From Microbacteriaceae bacterium (GTDB lineage Bacteria; Actinomycetota; Actinomycetes; Actinomycetales; Microbacteriaceae): a DNA stretch of 64,000 nucleotides. Each line of letters starts with the position of its first letter. Within the stretch, counting starts at the first letter, position 1. The notes under the pieces were generated by a model. That model had not been told where the DNA came from and did not search any database. It worked only from the letters and a program-made list of their open reading frames with translations. Below, piece by piece: positions 1 to 7,086 of this stretch. Both the position numbers and the translations under genes were made by a program. The stretch lies in the NCBI GenBank assembly GCA_019638805.1, contig JAHBTA010000009.1, positions 1 to 64,000 of the forward strand, written 5' to 3'.

Positions 1-295
1 ATTCGGTCAGCACGGTCGCGAGCACGTCGCGGCCCTCGAGCGAGCCGGGGGTGTCGACGAGCACGACGTCGTAGGGCAGCTCGCGCAGTCGGGCGAGGTG
101 GGCGGGGTTGGTGTCGTCCGCGACGTCGAAGGGCAGCTCCTCCCCCGCGCGGTCGGCCCACCAGGCGGATGACTTCTGCGGGTCGACGTCGGCCACCAGG
201 ACGCGGGAGTGCTCGGCGATGATGCTGGCGAGGTTCATGACGGTGGTGGTCTTGCCGGCGCCGCCTTTTTGGTTGGCGATCGTGACGATGCGCAT
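1..295 (-). CDS. parA: ParA-family partition ATPase, N-terminal part (cut by window edge)
   Basis: Only the first 98 codons are in the window. The protein opens with a deviant Walker A motif (KGGAGKTT, residues 10-17), followed by DVDPQKS near residue 38 and the hydrophobic strand ending VDTPG near residue 80. This is the order seen in ParA/Soj/MinD-type ATPases that move plasmid copies. The ATG at 295 is the natural start because the Walker motif follows immediately. An array of CTGTAA repeats lies directly upstream and a ParB-like gene lies 2.5 kb further upstream on the same strand. Together these suggest a partition locus. The ATPase family is certain; the partition role is inferred from context. 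Confidence 0.93.
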   Translation of the reverse strand, partial: MRIVTIANQKGGAGKTTTVMNLASIIAEHSRVLVADVDPQKSSAWWADRAGEELPFDVADDTNPAHLARLRELPYDVVLVDTPGSLEGRDVLATVLTE

Positions 296-307
296 GCTCT
301 CATCCAA

Positions 308-494
308 TCTGTAAGTCTGTAAGTTCGGGAGTCTGTAACTCGGCGTGTCGGATTTCCCGCCGGAGTCTGTAACTTCGGGAGTTCGGAAGTCCGGGAGTTA
401 CAGAGTTCGGCAGTAACAGACTACCGGACTCTGTAAGTTGATGCGATCCAACTCTGTTAGTCTGTTAGCCCGGTAGTCTGTAACTTACAGAGTC
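308..494. repeat. Array of CTGTAA/TTACAG repeats upstream of parA
   Basis: About ten copies of CTGTAA, TTACAG or the variant CTGTTA occur in 187 bases. Copies lie at 309, 317, 333, 367, 398 (inverted), 414 (variant), 431, 454 and 462 (CTGTTA), and 478-490. The last is a near-perfect palindrome, CTGTAACTTACAG. The tract is visibly more AT-rich than its surroundings and lies just 5' of parA. It could be a centromere (parS/parC), a ParA/ParB operator or replication iterons; the sequence alone does not decide. The stretch 495-661 holds no gene, only the GC hairpin at 620-639. Confidence 0.8.
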
Positions 495-619
495 CATAGG
501 CTGCGACGGCGCTCTCGGCGGTCGAACGCCGTTCTGGGCACTTGGGGACGGTCGACCGGGGAAAGTCGCTCAGCGGGGCGCCCAGGGCCGTTTCCGGGGG
601 TGTTCCTCCGCGGGGGAGC

Positions 620-639
620 GCGAGGGGATCGCCCCTCGC
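620..639. repeat. GCGAGGGG-loop-CCCCTCGC hairpin, copy 1
   Basis: Perfect 8-bp inverted repeat with a 4-base loop. The same stem recurs at 1843-1863 and 2631-2651, each time beyond the 3' end of a minus-strand gene and before other structured sequence. There is no T-tract, so it is not a classical terminator; it may be an RNA 3'-end stabilizer. Confidence 0.6.
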
Positions 640-661
640 CGGATTCGGGCCCAGAATGGGG

Positions 662-698
662 GAGTGCCCCGGCCTACTTCGTCTTGGCCGGGGCACTC
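662..698 (-). terminator. Strong hairpin after the ArdC-like gene
   Basis: GAGTGCCCCGGCC and GGCCGGGGCACTC pair over 13 bp around the loop TACTTCGTCTT, 39 bases beyond the stop of the antirestriction gene. The same stem and loop occur after the ParB-like gene at 2776-2812. No U-run follows on the minus strand, so termination is inferred from position and strength. Confidence 0.65.
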
Positions 699-736
699 TC
701 TTGGGTTCCGGGCGGAGGGGAAGGCCGCCCGGAGGC

Positions 737-1600
737 TCAGTCGTCGGGCTCGTCCTCGTCGGTGATGCCGTCGAGGATCGTGCGGACGGTGGCGAGCACG
801 CGCGTCGCGGTCGCCTTCACCGTGTCGACGTCGCCGCGGGTCCATCCGGCGATGTAGCCGATGCTGTTCGCGCTGGTGTCCAGGCCGAGCACCCCGGCGG
901 TGACGTAGGCGACGGCCTCGGCTTCGGTTTCGTAGATCCCGCGGTGCTGGTGGTAGTCGGTGATGGTCGCGTGCATGAGGGCGTGCCCGGCCTCGTGCAG
1001 GATCGTCACGGCGGCGTGCGCGGGGGAGAGGTCGTCGTGGATGCGCACCTTCCGGCTGCCGTCGATCGAGGTCGATCCGTCCTCGCCGTGCAGGGCCTCG
1101 CGGGTGACGGTCCAGCCTTCCTCGGTCAGCCATGCGGCGGTGGCGTCGAAGATGCCCGCCGGCTCGTCGCCGGAGAGCCGGGGCGCGAGGTCGGGGGCCT
1201 CCGCGCTGCCGTCGATGGGATCGGTCTGCGCGATGTCGAACACGCTGAGCACGGGGTAGTAGGTGCGGGTGCTGCCCTCGTCGTCGTGGCTGTTCTCGTC
1301 GGGCTCGATGCGCTTGGTGGAGTAGCCGAAAATCTTGATCGCCCGCTCGCCCTTGCGGACCTGGCGGCCGCGGGCCTGCCACTGCCGGAATCCGGCGACG
1401 CGGGTGGCGTCGGGGCGCTGGGAGAGGATCAGCAGGACGTTGCTGAGGCTGTAGCGGTGGAATCCGGTCGCCAGGCGCAGGAATGCGGCCCATCCCTCGG
1501 TGCTGGTCAGCTCCTCGAGCTGGGTGCCGATGGACTCGTGCAGCCGGTCGGCCTCGGCGCGGCGCTCCTCGGCGCTCTTGCGGGTCTTGATCTTGCTCAT
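737..1600 (-). CDS. ArdC-like antirestriction protein with zinc-metallopeptidase domain
   Basis: The 287-residue protein has an N-terminal region (about 10-100) like the ArdC ssDNA-binding domain: an early helical segment, then GWAAFLRLATGFHRYSLSN and a VRKGERAIKI strand. It is followed by an M78-type metallopeptidase domain with HEAGH at residues 202-206 and a third Glu ligand around 225-228. ArdC proteins protect incoming plasmid DNA from host restriction during conjugation, which fits a conjugative element. The start at 1600 is chosen because GAGGGG lies 7 bases upstream; a start 8 codons earlier is possible. The gene follows a 150-base structured leader and is followed by a strong hairpin. 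Family assignment is by motif and arrangement. Confidence 0.85.
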   Translation of the reverse strand: MSKIKTRKSAEERRAEADRLHESIGTQLEELTSTEGWAAFLRLATGFHRYSLSNVLLILSQRPDATRVAGFRQWQARGRQVRKGERAIKIFGYSTKRIEPDENSHDDEGSTRTYYPVLSVFDIAQTDPIDGSAEAPDLAPRLSGDEPAGIFDATAAWLTEEGWTVTREALHGEDGSTSIDGSRKVRIHDDLSPAHAAVTILHEAGHALMHATITDYHQHRGIYETEAEAVAYVTAGVLGLDTSANSIGYIAGWTRGDVDTVKATATRVLATVRTILDGITDEDEPDD

Positions 1601-1627
1601 GACGGTTTCCCCTCGTCGTTTCACCGG

Positions 1628-1782
1628 GCTTTCCGGCAGGGAGATCCGTGTGCGAGCGGGAGCCGCGTGAGTGCCCGGCGGGAGCGGTTGCTAAGCGCAG
1701 CGCCCGCAGGGTGCGGAGTCTGCAAATAGCGAGGGCCGGGCACGGCAAGCGGCGCAGCGAGCTACGGTCGGATGCCGGACAG
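1628..1782 (-). promoter_or_regulatory. Structured leader type A, copy 1 (upstream of ArdC-like gene)
   Basis: This is an untranslated stretch between the DUF3846-like gene's 3' region and the ArdC-like start. It is closed by CCGGCA (1633-1638) pairing with TGCCGG (1773-1778). The segment 1649-1732 matches 2440-2523 at 81 of 84 positions, although nothing else nearby is repeated at that level. Both copies sit just before the ribosome binding site of a minus-strand gene. It is likely a cis-acting RNA or a protein-binding region; the function is unknown. Confidence 0.6.
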
Positions 1783-1842
1783 CCAGGGGCGATGGGGGAG
1801 AGCTGGCCGACCGCGAGGTCGGGGCCGCATCGTCGGGGGAGC

Positions 1843-1863
1843 GCGAGGGGTCCGTCCCCTCGC
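1843..1863. repeat. GCGAGGGG-loop-CCCCTCGC hairpin, copy 2
   Basis: Same 8-bp stem as at 620-639, here with loop TCCGT, located beyond the stop of the DUF3846-like gene. It is followed at 1868-1890 by the GC-rich phrase GCCGGCCTCCGTCGCCGGCG, which also recurs near 2594 and 2656 in slightly varied form. Confidence 0.6.
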
Positions 1864-1958
1864 CCGTGCCGGCCTCCGTCGCCGGCGCCGATCGGCCGTG
1901 CCTCAGTGCGGCTCCGCTGTTGGGGTGGCCCCCCGGCGCGTGCGCCGGGGCCGGCTGG

Positions 1959-2381
1959 CTACCGGATCGCTCGCAGCAGCGCGACGACGCCGGGCAGCGG
2001 GGCGAGGCTGTCGCAGAGCCGGTCGACGGTGGCGGGGTCGGGCTTGCGGTGCATGATCGCCTCGACGTGCTGGGCCTGCTCGTCGGTGAGGCCGATGGTG
2101 TCGCCGTTGCTGGCGTCGAATCCGACGATGACGCCGGAGCCGAACAGCACGGCGGGCACGTTCATGGCGTGCGCGACGATGGTCAGGGCGAGGTTGAGCG
2201 GGGAGCCGTTGATGGCTCCTTCGTCGTCGACGAACACGTCGAGGCCATCGTCGAGCTGCACGACGTCGAAGTGGTCGCAGCCGATCGCCGCGGCGATGCT
2301 CGGCCCGGTGTTCTCGCTGTCGAGGGTGATGCGCTTGGCGGTGCCGTTGCCGATGAAGATGGCGGGGATGCTCGTGCTCAT
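1959..2381 (-). CDS. DUF3846-like small protein
   Basis: A 140-residue protein of unknown role. The middle contains VQLDDGLDVFVDDEGAI then GSPLN, followed by a helix and a VLFGSGVIVGFD strand. This resembles the VDEEG...G.P.N...G..V.G pattern of DUF3846 proteins found on actinobacterial plasmids and phages. The start at 2381 has AAGGAG 9 bases upstream; the reading frame stays open far upstream, but only as low-complexity Arg/Pro-rich sequence. It lies between the ParB-like and ArdC-like genes, each unit having its own structured leader and 3' hairpin. The family match is by eye and moderate. Confidence 0.7.
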   Translation of the reverse strand: MSTSIPAIFIGNGTAKRITLDSENTGPSIAAAIGCDHFDVVQLDDGLDVFVDDEGAINGSPLNLALTIVAHAMNVPAVLFGSGVIVGFDASNGDTIGLTDEQAQHVEAIMHRKPDPATVDRLCDSLAPLPGVVALLRAIR

Positions 2382-2416
2382 GGGGGGTTGCTCCTTGTCT
2401 CGTCCGACCGTTTCCT

Positions 2417-2578
2417 GGTGCCTTCCGGCAGCTGTGATCTGTGCGAGCGGGAGCCGCGTGAGTGCCCGGCGGGAGCGGTTGCTAAGCGCAGCGCCTACAG
2501 GGTGCGGAGTCTGCAAAGAGCGATCGCCGGGTGCGGCAGCGGCGTAGCGAACTACGATCGCCGCGCCGGAAGGGCACC
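2417..2578 (-). promoter_or_regulatory. Structured leader type A, copy 2 (upstream of DUF3846-like gene)
   Basis: GGTGCCTTCCGGC (2417-2429) pairs with GCCGGAAGGGCACC (2565-2578), giving a 13-bp closing stem with one bulged G. The interior 2440-2523 is 81/84 identical to copy 1. The closing stems of the two copies differ in sequence but both remain paired, which argues for an RNA structure. It ends about 36 bases before the start codon of the DUF3846-like gene. Confidence 0.65.
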
Positions 2579-2630
2579 GGCCGGGGGAGGGGTGCCGGCC
2601 TCCGTCGCCGGCTCCGCGTGCTGGGGGAGC

Positions 2631-2651
2631 GCGAGGGGTGCGTCCCCTCGC
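2631..2651. repeat. GCGAGGGG-loop-CCCCTCGC hairpin, copy 3
   Basis: Third copy of the 8-bp stem, with loop TGCGT, located between the type A leader of the DUF3846-like gene and the hairpin terminator of the ParB-like gene. Confidence 0.6.
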
Positions 2652-2775
2652 CTGCGCCGGCCTCCGTCGCCGGCGCCAGCGGTGGGCTGTTGCCGTGAGG
2701 CTCCGTTGCCGCGCCCGGCGCGCGTCCTCCGTGGCGCGGGGCGGGCGCGGCCGGATTCGGGATGGGGGAGGGGCG

Positions 2776-2812
2776 GGGTGCCCCGGCCTACTTCGTCTAG
2801 GCCGGGGCACCC
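2776..2812 (-). terminator. Strong hairpin after the ParB-like gene
   Basis: GGGTGCCCCGGCCTA pairs perfectly with TAGGCCGGGGCACCC (15 bp) around the loop CTTCGTC, ending 6 bases from the stop codon of the ParB-like gene. It is nearly the same sequence as the hairpin after the ArdC-like gene, so the two genes share a terminator module. Confidence 0.75.
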
Positions 2813-2818
2813 GTCGTG

Positions 2819-4318
2819 CTACTCGGCGTCGTCGACCGGCTCTGCTTCGTCGGTGTCGGCGGGCTGGTCGTCGGTGGCGCTGTCCTCGCCGGTGACGATC
2901 TGCTCGACCTCGCTGAGCGGGTAGCCCCATGCGGCGATCTGCGTGAAGTAGTCGCGCACGGACGGGTCGGGCTGCTGCCAGGTGCGCTTGCTCGTCGTGG
3001 ACTCGATGGCGGCGATCACCGCGGCGAGGGCGACGTGTCCGGCCTTGTTCGGCTGGCTCTCCGCGAGGGCGTCGAGGGGGCTGGCGTCCCAGTACGACTC
3101 CCGCTCGGGCAGGCCGAGGAACGTCCCCGCGAGTCCGTTCGCATCCGCCAGAGCGCCGCCGACCCGCCGCCGGTGGGCGGTGAGGGCGAGTGCGACGAAC
3201 GGCGAGGCATCCTTGGGGAGGGTCTTGCGGCCCAGGAACGCGGTGACCCACTCGCGGCGGACGACTTCGGCGGACAGCCACGCCTTGTTGTTGGCGATCA
3301 GCCGCTTGCGCTCGTCCTTCTGCTCGTCGGTCATGGGGCCGCTGGCCGCGCCGTTCTGCGGGCGCTTCTTGTAGCCGTGGGCCTTGGGGTCGTCGAGGTA
3401 GTAGGACGTCTCGACCTCAGCGTCCGCGTAGACCCGGACGTAGGCCGCTGCGCCGGTCAGGCCGGTGATCTGCTCCACGGTGATCTGCTCGCCAGTGCGG
3501 GCGTCGATCACGTCGCGCAGGGGGACGGGGGTCTTGTCCCAATAGCCGGGCTCGCGGGCGAGGATCAGGAATCCCTGCGCTCGGGCGTCGGCCTCGGCCT
3601 GCTCGCGGACCTCGCGGCGCTTGCGCTCGTCGCGCTGGCGCTGGACTTCGTGCGGGAACTGCTCGGGGCTGGACTCGGCGTAGCGGACGAGGGTCTTGAC
3701 CGCTTCCTTGTCGTCCTCGAACTCGATGATCGCCGCCGCCTGGTCGAGCGTGACTTCGTGCTTGGTGGCGATCTTGCCCGCGAAGTCGTTGGTGGCGACC
3801 TTGATGCCCGCCTCGACGACGGCGCGCTTCACGCCGGTTCGCTTGGCGATCTGCGGGATGCTGAGTCCTTCGAGTTCCAACTGCTGGAACACGGCGGCGC
3901 GCTCGGGCTCGGTGAGGTTGGCGCGGTGCTCGTTCTCTGCGAACTGCTCCAAGAGCCGCTGGACGGTCGAGTCGTCGCCCTGGGCGATGTAGACCGGGAT
4001 CAGGGGCCGCTCGGCCTCGCGTGCGCCGAGCACGCGGCGCTGTCCGAACCGGGCGATGATCTTCCCGGCGTCGGTGCGGCGGCAAGGGACGGGCTGCAGG
4101 ACGCCGTACTCGCGGATGCTCTCGACGAACGCGCGGTCGAGCCGGAGGTCGGTTCGCACGTTGTCGTCGATTTCGACGTCCCACGGGCTGACCCATTCGA
4201 TGGTGCCCTGCGGCTCGGCGGTGCTCGGCGGCTCCGTCAGGTCGACGTGGCTGACCTCCGCGAGGACGACCGTTCCTTGGTCGGTGTCGGCGGCGATCGT
4301 GTAGTCGGTGCTACTCAT
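2819..4318 (-). CDS. parB: ParB/Spo0J-like nuclease-fold DNA-binding protein
   Basis: The 499-residue protein has a ParB N-terminal domain at about 40-130: a VSPWDVEIDDNVRTD strand, then ESIREYGVLQPVPCRRT, then IARFGQRRVLGAREA, the GxRR motif. A helix-turn-helix region follows at about 130-190 (LTEPERAA, GLSIPQIAKRTGVKRAVVEA). The long C-terminal part is charged and acidic at its end. Together with the ParA fragment downstream it suggests partition, although stand-alone ParB-like proteins on actinobacterial elements may have other roles. The ATG at 4318 follows an AAAGAGAGAGA purine run. It is preceded by a structured leader of type B and followed by a 15-bp hairpin. Confidence 0.88.
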   Translation of the reverse strand: MSSTDYTIAADTDQGTVVLAEVSHVDLTEPPSTAEPQGTIEWVSPWDVEIDDNVRTDLRLDRAFVESIREYGVLQPVPCRRTDAGKIIARFGQRRVLGAREAERPLIPVYIAQGDDSTVQRLLEQFAENEHRANLTEPERAAVFQQLELEGLSIPQIAKRTGVKRAVVEAGIKVATNDFAGKIATKHEVTLDQAAAIIEFEDDKEAVKTLVRYAESSPEQFPHEVQRQRDERKRREVREQAEADARAQGFLILAREPGYWDKTPVPLRDVIDARTGEQITVEQITGLTGAAAYVRVYADAEVETSYYLDDPKAHGYKKRPQNGAASGPMTDEQKDERKRLIANNKAWLSAEVVRREWVTAFLGRKTLPKDASPFVALALTAHRRRVGGALADANGLAGTFLGLPERESYWDASPLDALAESQPNKAGHVALAAVIAAIESTTSKRTWQQPDPSVRDYFTQIAAWGYPLSEVEQIVTGEDSATDDQPADTDEAEPVDDAE

Positions 4319-4350
4319 GGTTCTCTCTCTTTCAGATCGACTGTTTGGCT

Positions 4351-4499
4351 GCCCTTCCGGGCACAGAGATCGATTGAGAGCGGAGGGAGCGCAGTGCTCG
4401 GTCGTGGAATACCGCAGTGAGCGCAGCGAGGGAGGATATGCCGCGAAAGCCGAGCGCGCAGCGAACGCAGCGAACTACGATCGGCGGGGCCGGAAGGGC
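4351..4499 (-). promoter_or_regulatory. Structured leader type B, copy 1 (upstream of ParB-like gene)
   Basis: GCCCTTCCGG (4351-4360) pairs with CCGGAAGGGC (4490-4499). Inside, GCTCGG (4396-4401) pairs with CCGAGC (4450-4455). These stems frame a core (4402-4449) that, read in the direction of the gene, contains CTTTCGCGGCATATCCTCC and GGTATTCCACG. The same core occurs before the genes starting at 60248 (plus) and 61427 (minus), always in the sense of the downstream gene. The remaining gene-free stretch, 4500-4620, holds only GC-rich sequence with a GGCCGC-ATC-GCGGCC hairpin near 4532. Confidence 0.7.
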
Positions 4500-4620
4500 T
4501 GCCTGCGCCGGCCGTGCCGGCGGTGAGCTCCGCGGCCGCATCGCGGCCTCCGCATCCTCTGTGAGGGCGTGCTCGTGCTTGAGCTGCGCGGGATCTGCGA
4601 GCCCCGTGCGGGGGAGCGGT

Positions 4621-6567
4621 TCAGGCGGCGTCGCTGGCGAGCTCGCGGCTGGGGCGCAGCACGCCGCCTCGGATGAGGGCTCGGGCGGTTGGGTGGTCGA
4701 AGCCGCCGCCGGCTCGACGGGGGTACTTCGGATAGTCGGGTCGGTCGTTCTGGGCGAACAGCACGACGCCGGTGGGGGTACGTCGACGTCGGCGGCGCTT
4801 GTGCCGGCGGCGCATCCAGGTCATTTCGGCCTGCCACCACGCCCAGGTGCCGCGTTCGACGTCGTAGCGGGCGCTGCGATCGCGGAGGTATCCGTCGACG
4901 CCGAGCTCGGCCGCCACGGCGTCCCGGGCCTCCGGCGTCACGCGCTGCCAGCCGTGCTCGGTGCGGGCGGCCAGGCCGTGCCGGGCGAGCCGGTGCAGGG
5001 AGCGTCGAGTCTGCTCGGCGCTGATCCCGCTCGAGCTGGCGACGTCGAGGAGGCCGCGGGCGACTTCGGGGGAGAGGGCAGCGTAGGCGCGTCCTGCGGT
5101 GCGTCCTAGAGATCCCGGAGCGGCGAACGTGTCGTGGGCGAGTTCCGAGAGTTTCGTTGCGAGCTCGTGCAGCCACCAAGTTCGGGAATCGGTGCCGGGG
5201 GTAGGGCTCGGGCGCGTGGCCGCTTGTGACCACTTACGTTCATCTGTCCCTGTGGAGAACCGGGGGGAGAGCCGGTAGCTGGCGCCGTGGACACCCTCGG
5301 CTTCGTCGACGCGGACGAGCCAGGAGCTGTGCGGGTCGTCGGGGTCGTGGCGGGTGCTCAGGGCGATCAGGGCGAGCCGGCACGCCTCGCGGCCATAGCC
5401 GGTGTCCTGGGACAGGCGGCGCACGTCGACCTCCACGACGTCGCGGGCGGCCTGGACGAGGTAGAGGCACACGGCGCGCAGCACGGCGCGGTGGCTGTAC
5501 CGGCCGCGGCGGCCGCGGGCGGGCCGTGAGGGGCCGTCCACGCCCCACAGGCCGGGCATGGCGTTGGCGTGCTCCTCGACTGCGCGCACGGCCGCGGTGA
5601 TCGCGGCCGTGCGCTCCTGGAACTCGCGGTCCTCGCCGTCGCCGGCGATCGGGTTGGCGGCGACGTAGTAGACGGTGCGCTGCCAGTCGGCCGCCAGCCG
5701 GCGTCGGGCGGCGTCGCCGCGCACAGCGACTCGGCCGATCCGTCCGGGTCGGGTGCGGGCGTGCTCGAGGGCTGGGGAGTGCTCGAGGAGCGCGGCGACG
5801 TCGTTGTAGCGCCAGCGGGCGCGGGCCAGGCCCGCGAGAACGGCGGCCTGGGTCGTGGAGGTGTCGTCGGCCGGCGCGGCCGCCATGAGCGCCCGGATGC
5901 GGGCGCTGGGCTCGCGGCGGCGTCCGACGAGGTAGGGGTGGCCGGCGTCGTCGCGGGCCATGCCGCGGATGATGCTGACCGCGGGGGCGGGCTCGGCGGC
6001 GCCGGCGTCGACGAGGAAGGCGCGCAGCTGGGCGAGGGCGTCGACGGTCGTGGCGGCGCGCGCGAGGGCGGCGAGGTCGCCGTGCTCGAGCAGGGAGGTT
6101 CCGCCGTGGCGGTGCGGCGCGCCGGGCGGGCGCACGCAGCCCGTGTCGGGGTTGCTGAGGGGGCTCTTGTCCAACGAGGGCAGCAGACTGCCGGCGAGAT
6201 CCGCGAGCTCGCGCACGAGCCGCGGGTCGGTGGCCTCGGCCAGGGCGATCCAGACGTGGCGGCCGCCGCTGGGGCCGGAGATGGCGACCAGGTGCTCGAT
6301 GTTGAGCTCGTCGAGCCACAGGCCGAGACGGCTGGCGTCGTGGACGGCGTTGCCGCGGCCGGCGTCGAGGTCGAAGCAGAGGAAGCGGTAGCCGTCCCGA
6401 TCGGCCAGGTACATCGCCCACGGGCCGGCCGGGCAGGGGCCGTCGATGCCAGCGACGGCGCCGTAGAGGTTGCTCCATGCGGTGTCGTCCTCGGCCAGGG
6501 CGAGGCGCACCGTGTCGCGCGGGCTGAGGACGCGGGTCAGCGCCCAGCCGTCGACGGCGGACGACAC
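4621..6567 (-). CDS. Archaeo-eukaryotic primase-like replication protein
   Basis: This is a 648-residue protein. Residues 60-110 contain YRFLCFDLDAG (Asp 66 and Asp 68) and then SGPSGGRHVWIAL (His 104), the hhhDhD and sxH signature of archaeo-eukaryotic primases. Such primases often initiate plasmid or integrative-element replication. A winged-helix-like segment near 530-570 (LLDVASSSGISAEQTRRSL) would bind DNA. The only usable start is GTG at 6567, with no clear ribosome binding site. Its 5' region lies opposite a plus-strand sequence that ends in a factor-independent terminator, which would suit antisense control. The primase family is well supported; the replication-initiator role is inferred. 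Confidence 0.75.
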   Translation of the reverse strand: MSSAVDGWALTRVLSPRDTVRLALAEDDTAWSNLYGAVAGIDGPCPAGPWAMYLADRDGYRFLCFDLDAGRGNAVHDASRLGLWLDELNIEHLVAISGPSGGRHVWIALAEATDPRLVRELADLAGSLLPSLDKSPLSNPDTGCVRPPGAPHRHGGTSLLEHGDLAALARAATTVDALAQLRAFLVDAGAAEPAPAVSIIRGMARDDAGHPYLVGRRREPSARIRALMAAAPADDTSTTQAAVLAGLARARWRYNDVAALLEHSPALEHARTRPGRIGRVAVRGDAARRRLAADWQRTVYYVAANPIAGDGEDREFQERTAAITAAVRAVEEHANAMPGLWGVDGPSRPARGRRGRYSHRAVLRAVCLYLVQAARDVVEVDVRRLSQDTGYGREACRLALIALSTRHDPDDPHSSWLVRVDEAEGVHGASYRLSPRFSTGTDERKWSQAATRPSPTPGTDSRTWWLHELATKLSELAHDTFAAPGSLGRTAGRAYAALSPEVARGLLDVASSSGISAEQTRRSLHRLARHGLAARTEHGWQRVTPEARDAVAAELGVDGYLRDRSARYDVERGTWAWWQAEMTWMRRRHKRRRRRRTPTGVVLFAQNDRPDYPKYPRRAGGGFDHPTARALIRGGVLRPSRELASDAA

Positions 6568-6621
6568 GATTGCAGGAAAATCACCCGTTTGAGCGTGTCG
6601 GGAGGCGTGCGAATGCGTTAC

Positions 6622-6743
6622 GATCGGGACATCCCTTCATGGACCTTTCGGAACATGACGAACCGCCCGGTTGATCCGGTCCGGTTTGCAGGAGCTCAGG
6701 CCGCGAGATTGGCGTCTAGGGGGCCCGAGCTAAGACTTCGGGG
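6622..6743 (+). ncRNA. Possible plus-strand countertranscript upstream of the primase-like gene
   Basis: No protein gene lies on the plus strand here, yet a textbook plus-strand terminator follows at 6744-6772. Something must therefore be transcribed towards it. A TACGAT -10-like hexamer occurs near 6620, but no good -35 is spaced correctly. The RNA would be antisense to the 5' leader of the primase-like mRNA, the usual place of copy-number control RNAs. The RNA ends are guesses. Confidence 0.25.
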
Positions 6744-6772
6744 AGGCCGCCTTCGGGCGGCCTTCTTCTTTT
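6744..6772 (+). terminator. Rho-independent terminator, plus strand
   Basis: AGGCCGCC and GGCGGCCT pair around the stable TTCG tetraloop, followed by TTCTTCTTTT. The T-tract is on the plus strand only, so it terminates plus-strand transcription although the neighbouring genes are all on the minus strand. Confidence 0.75.
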
Positions 6773-7007
6773 ATGCGGCTGGGATGGGCAGCTCCTCACG
6801 CTGGGGTCGGGGACCGTCGACGAGCGGCAGGCCGCCGTTCTCGTCGACGAGCTGCTGGATGAGCGCCTCCATGTAGTAGGCGATCGAGACGCCGCTTTGG
6901 GCGGCGGCGGCCTGGACGGCTTCGCGGGCCTCGGGGGCGACGCGGCCTTGCAGGAGGACGGTAGGGGAGCCTTCGCGCCGTCGTGCGCGCGTCCGGTATG
7001 CGCTCAT
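6771..7007 (-). CDS. Small ribbon-helix-helix-like protein
   Basis: A 78-residue protein. A basic N-terminus is followed by VLLQGRVAPEAREAVQAAAAQSGVSIAYYMEALIQ, that is, a beta strand and then two helices separated by SGVS. This is the layout of CopG/MetJ-type ribbon-helix-helix DNA-binding proteins. Sitting between the primase-like gene and the excisionase-like gene, it could regulate replication or transfer, in the way small plasmid copy-control repressors do. No close family is recognized. Its last codons overlap the terminal T-tract of the plus-strand terminator. Confidence 0.65.
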   Translation of the reverse strand: MSAYRTRARRREGSPTVLLQGRVAPEAREAVQAAAAQSGVSIAYYMEALIQQLVDENGGLPLVDGPRPQREELPIPAA

Positions 7008-7086
7008 GCCTCAACGCTCGCGTAGCGTATGCATTCTCTCCGGTAGCCGGGCGGCGTGTCGCGCAGAATCGCGCCCGCGGCCCCGT

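Noticed and set aside
542..1729. Long plus-strand open frame over the antirestriction gene
   Set aside because: Its composition is Gly/Val/Arg-rich shadow translation; the minus-strand frame has ArdC and HExxH motifs, a ribosome site and a terminator.
4429..5109. Apparent start GGAGGATATG with MPRKP on the antisense strand of type B leaders
   Set aside because: Only about five codons are shared by the three copies and the frames then diverge, so conservation fits the RNA core better than a peptide.
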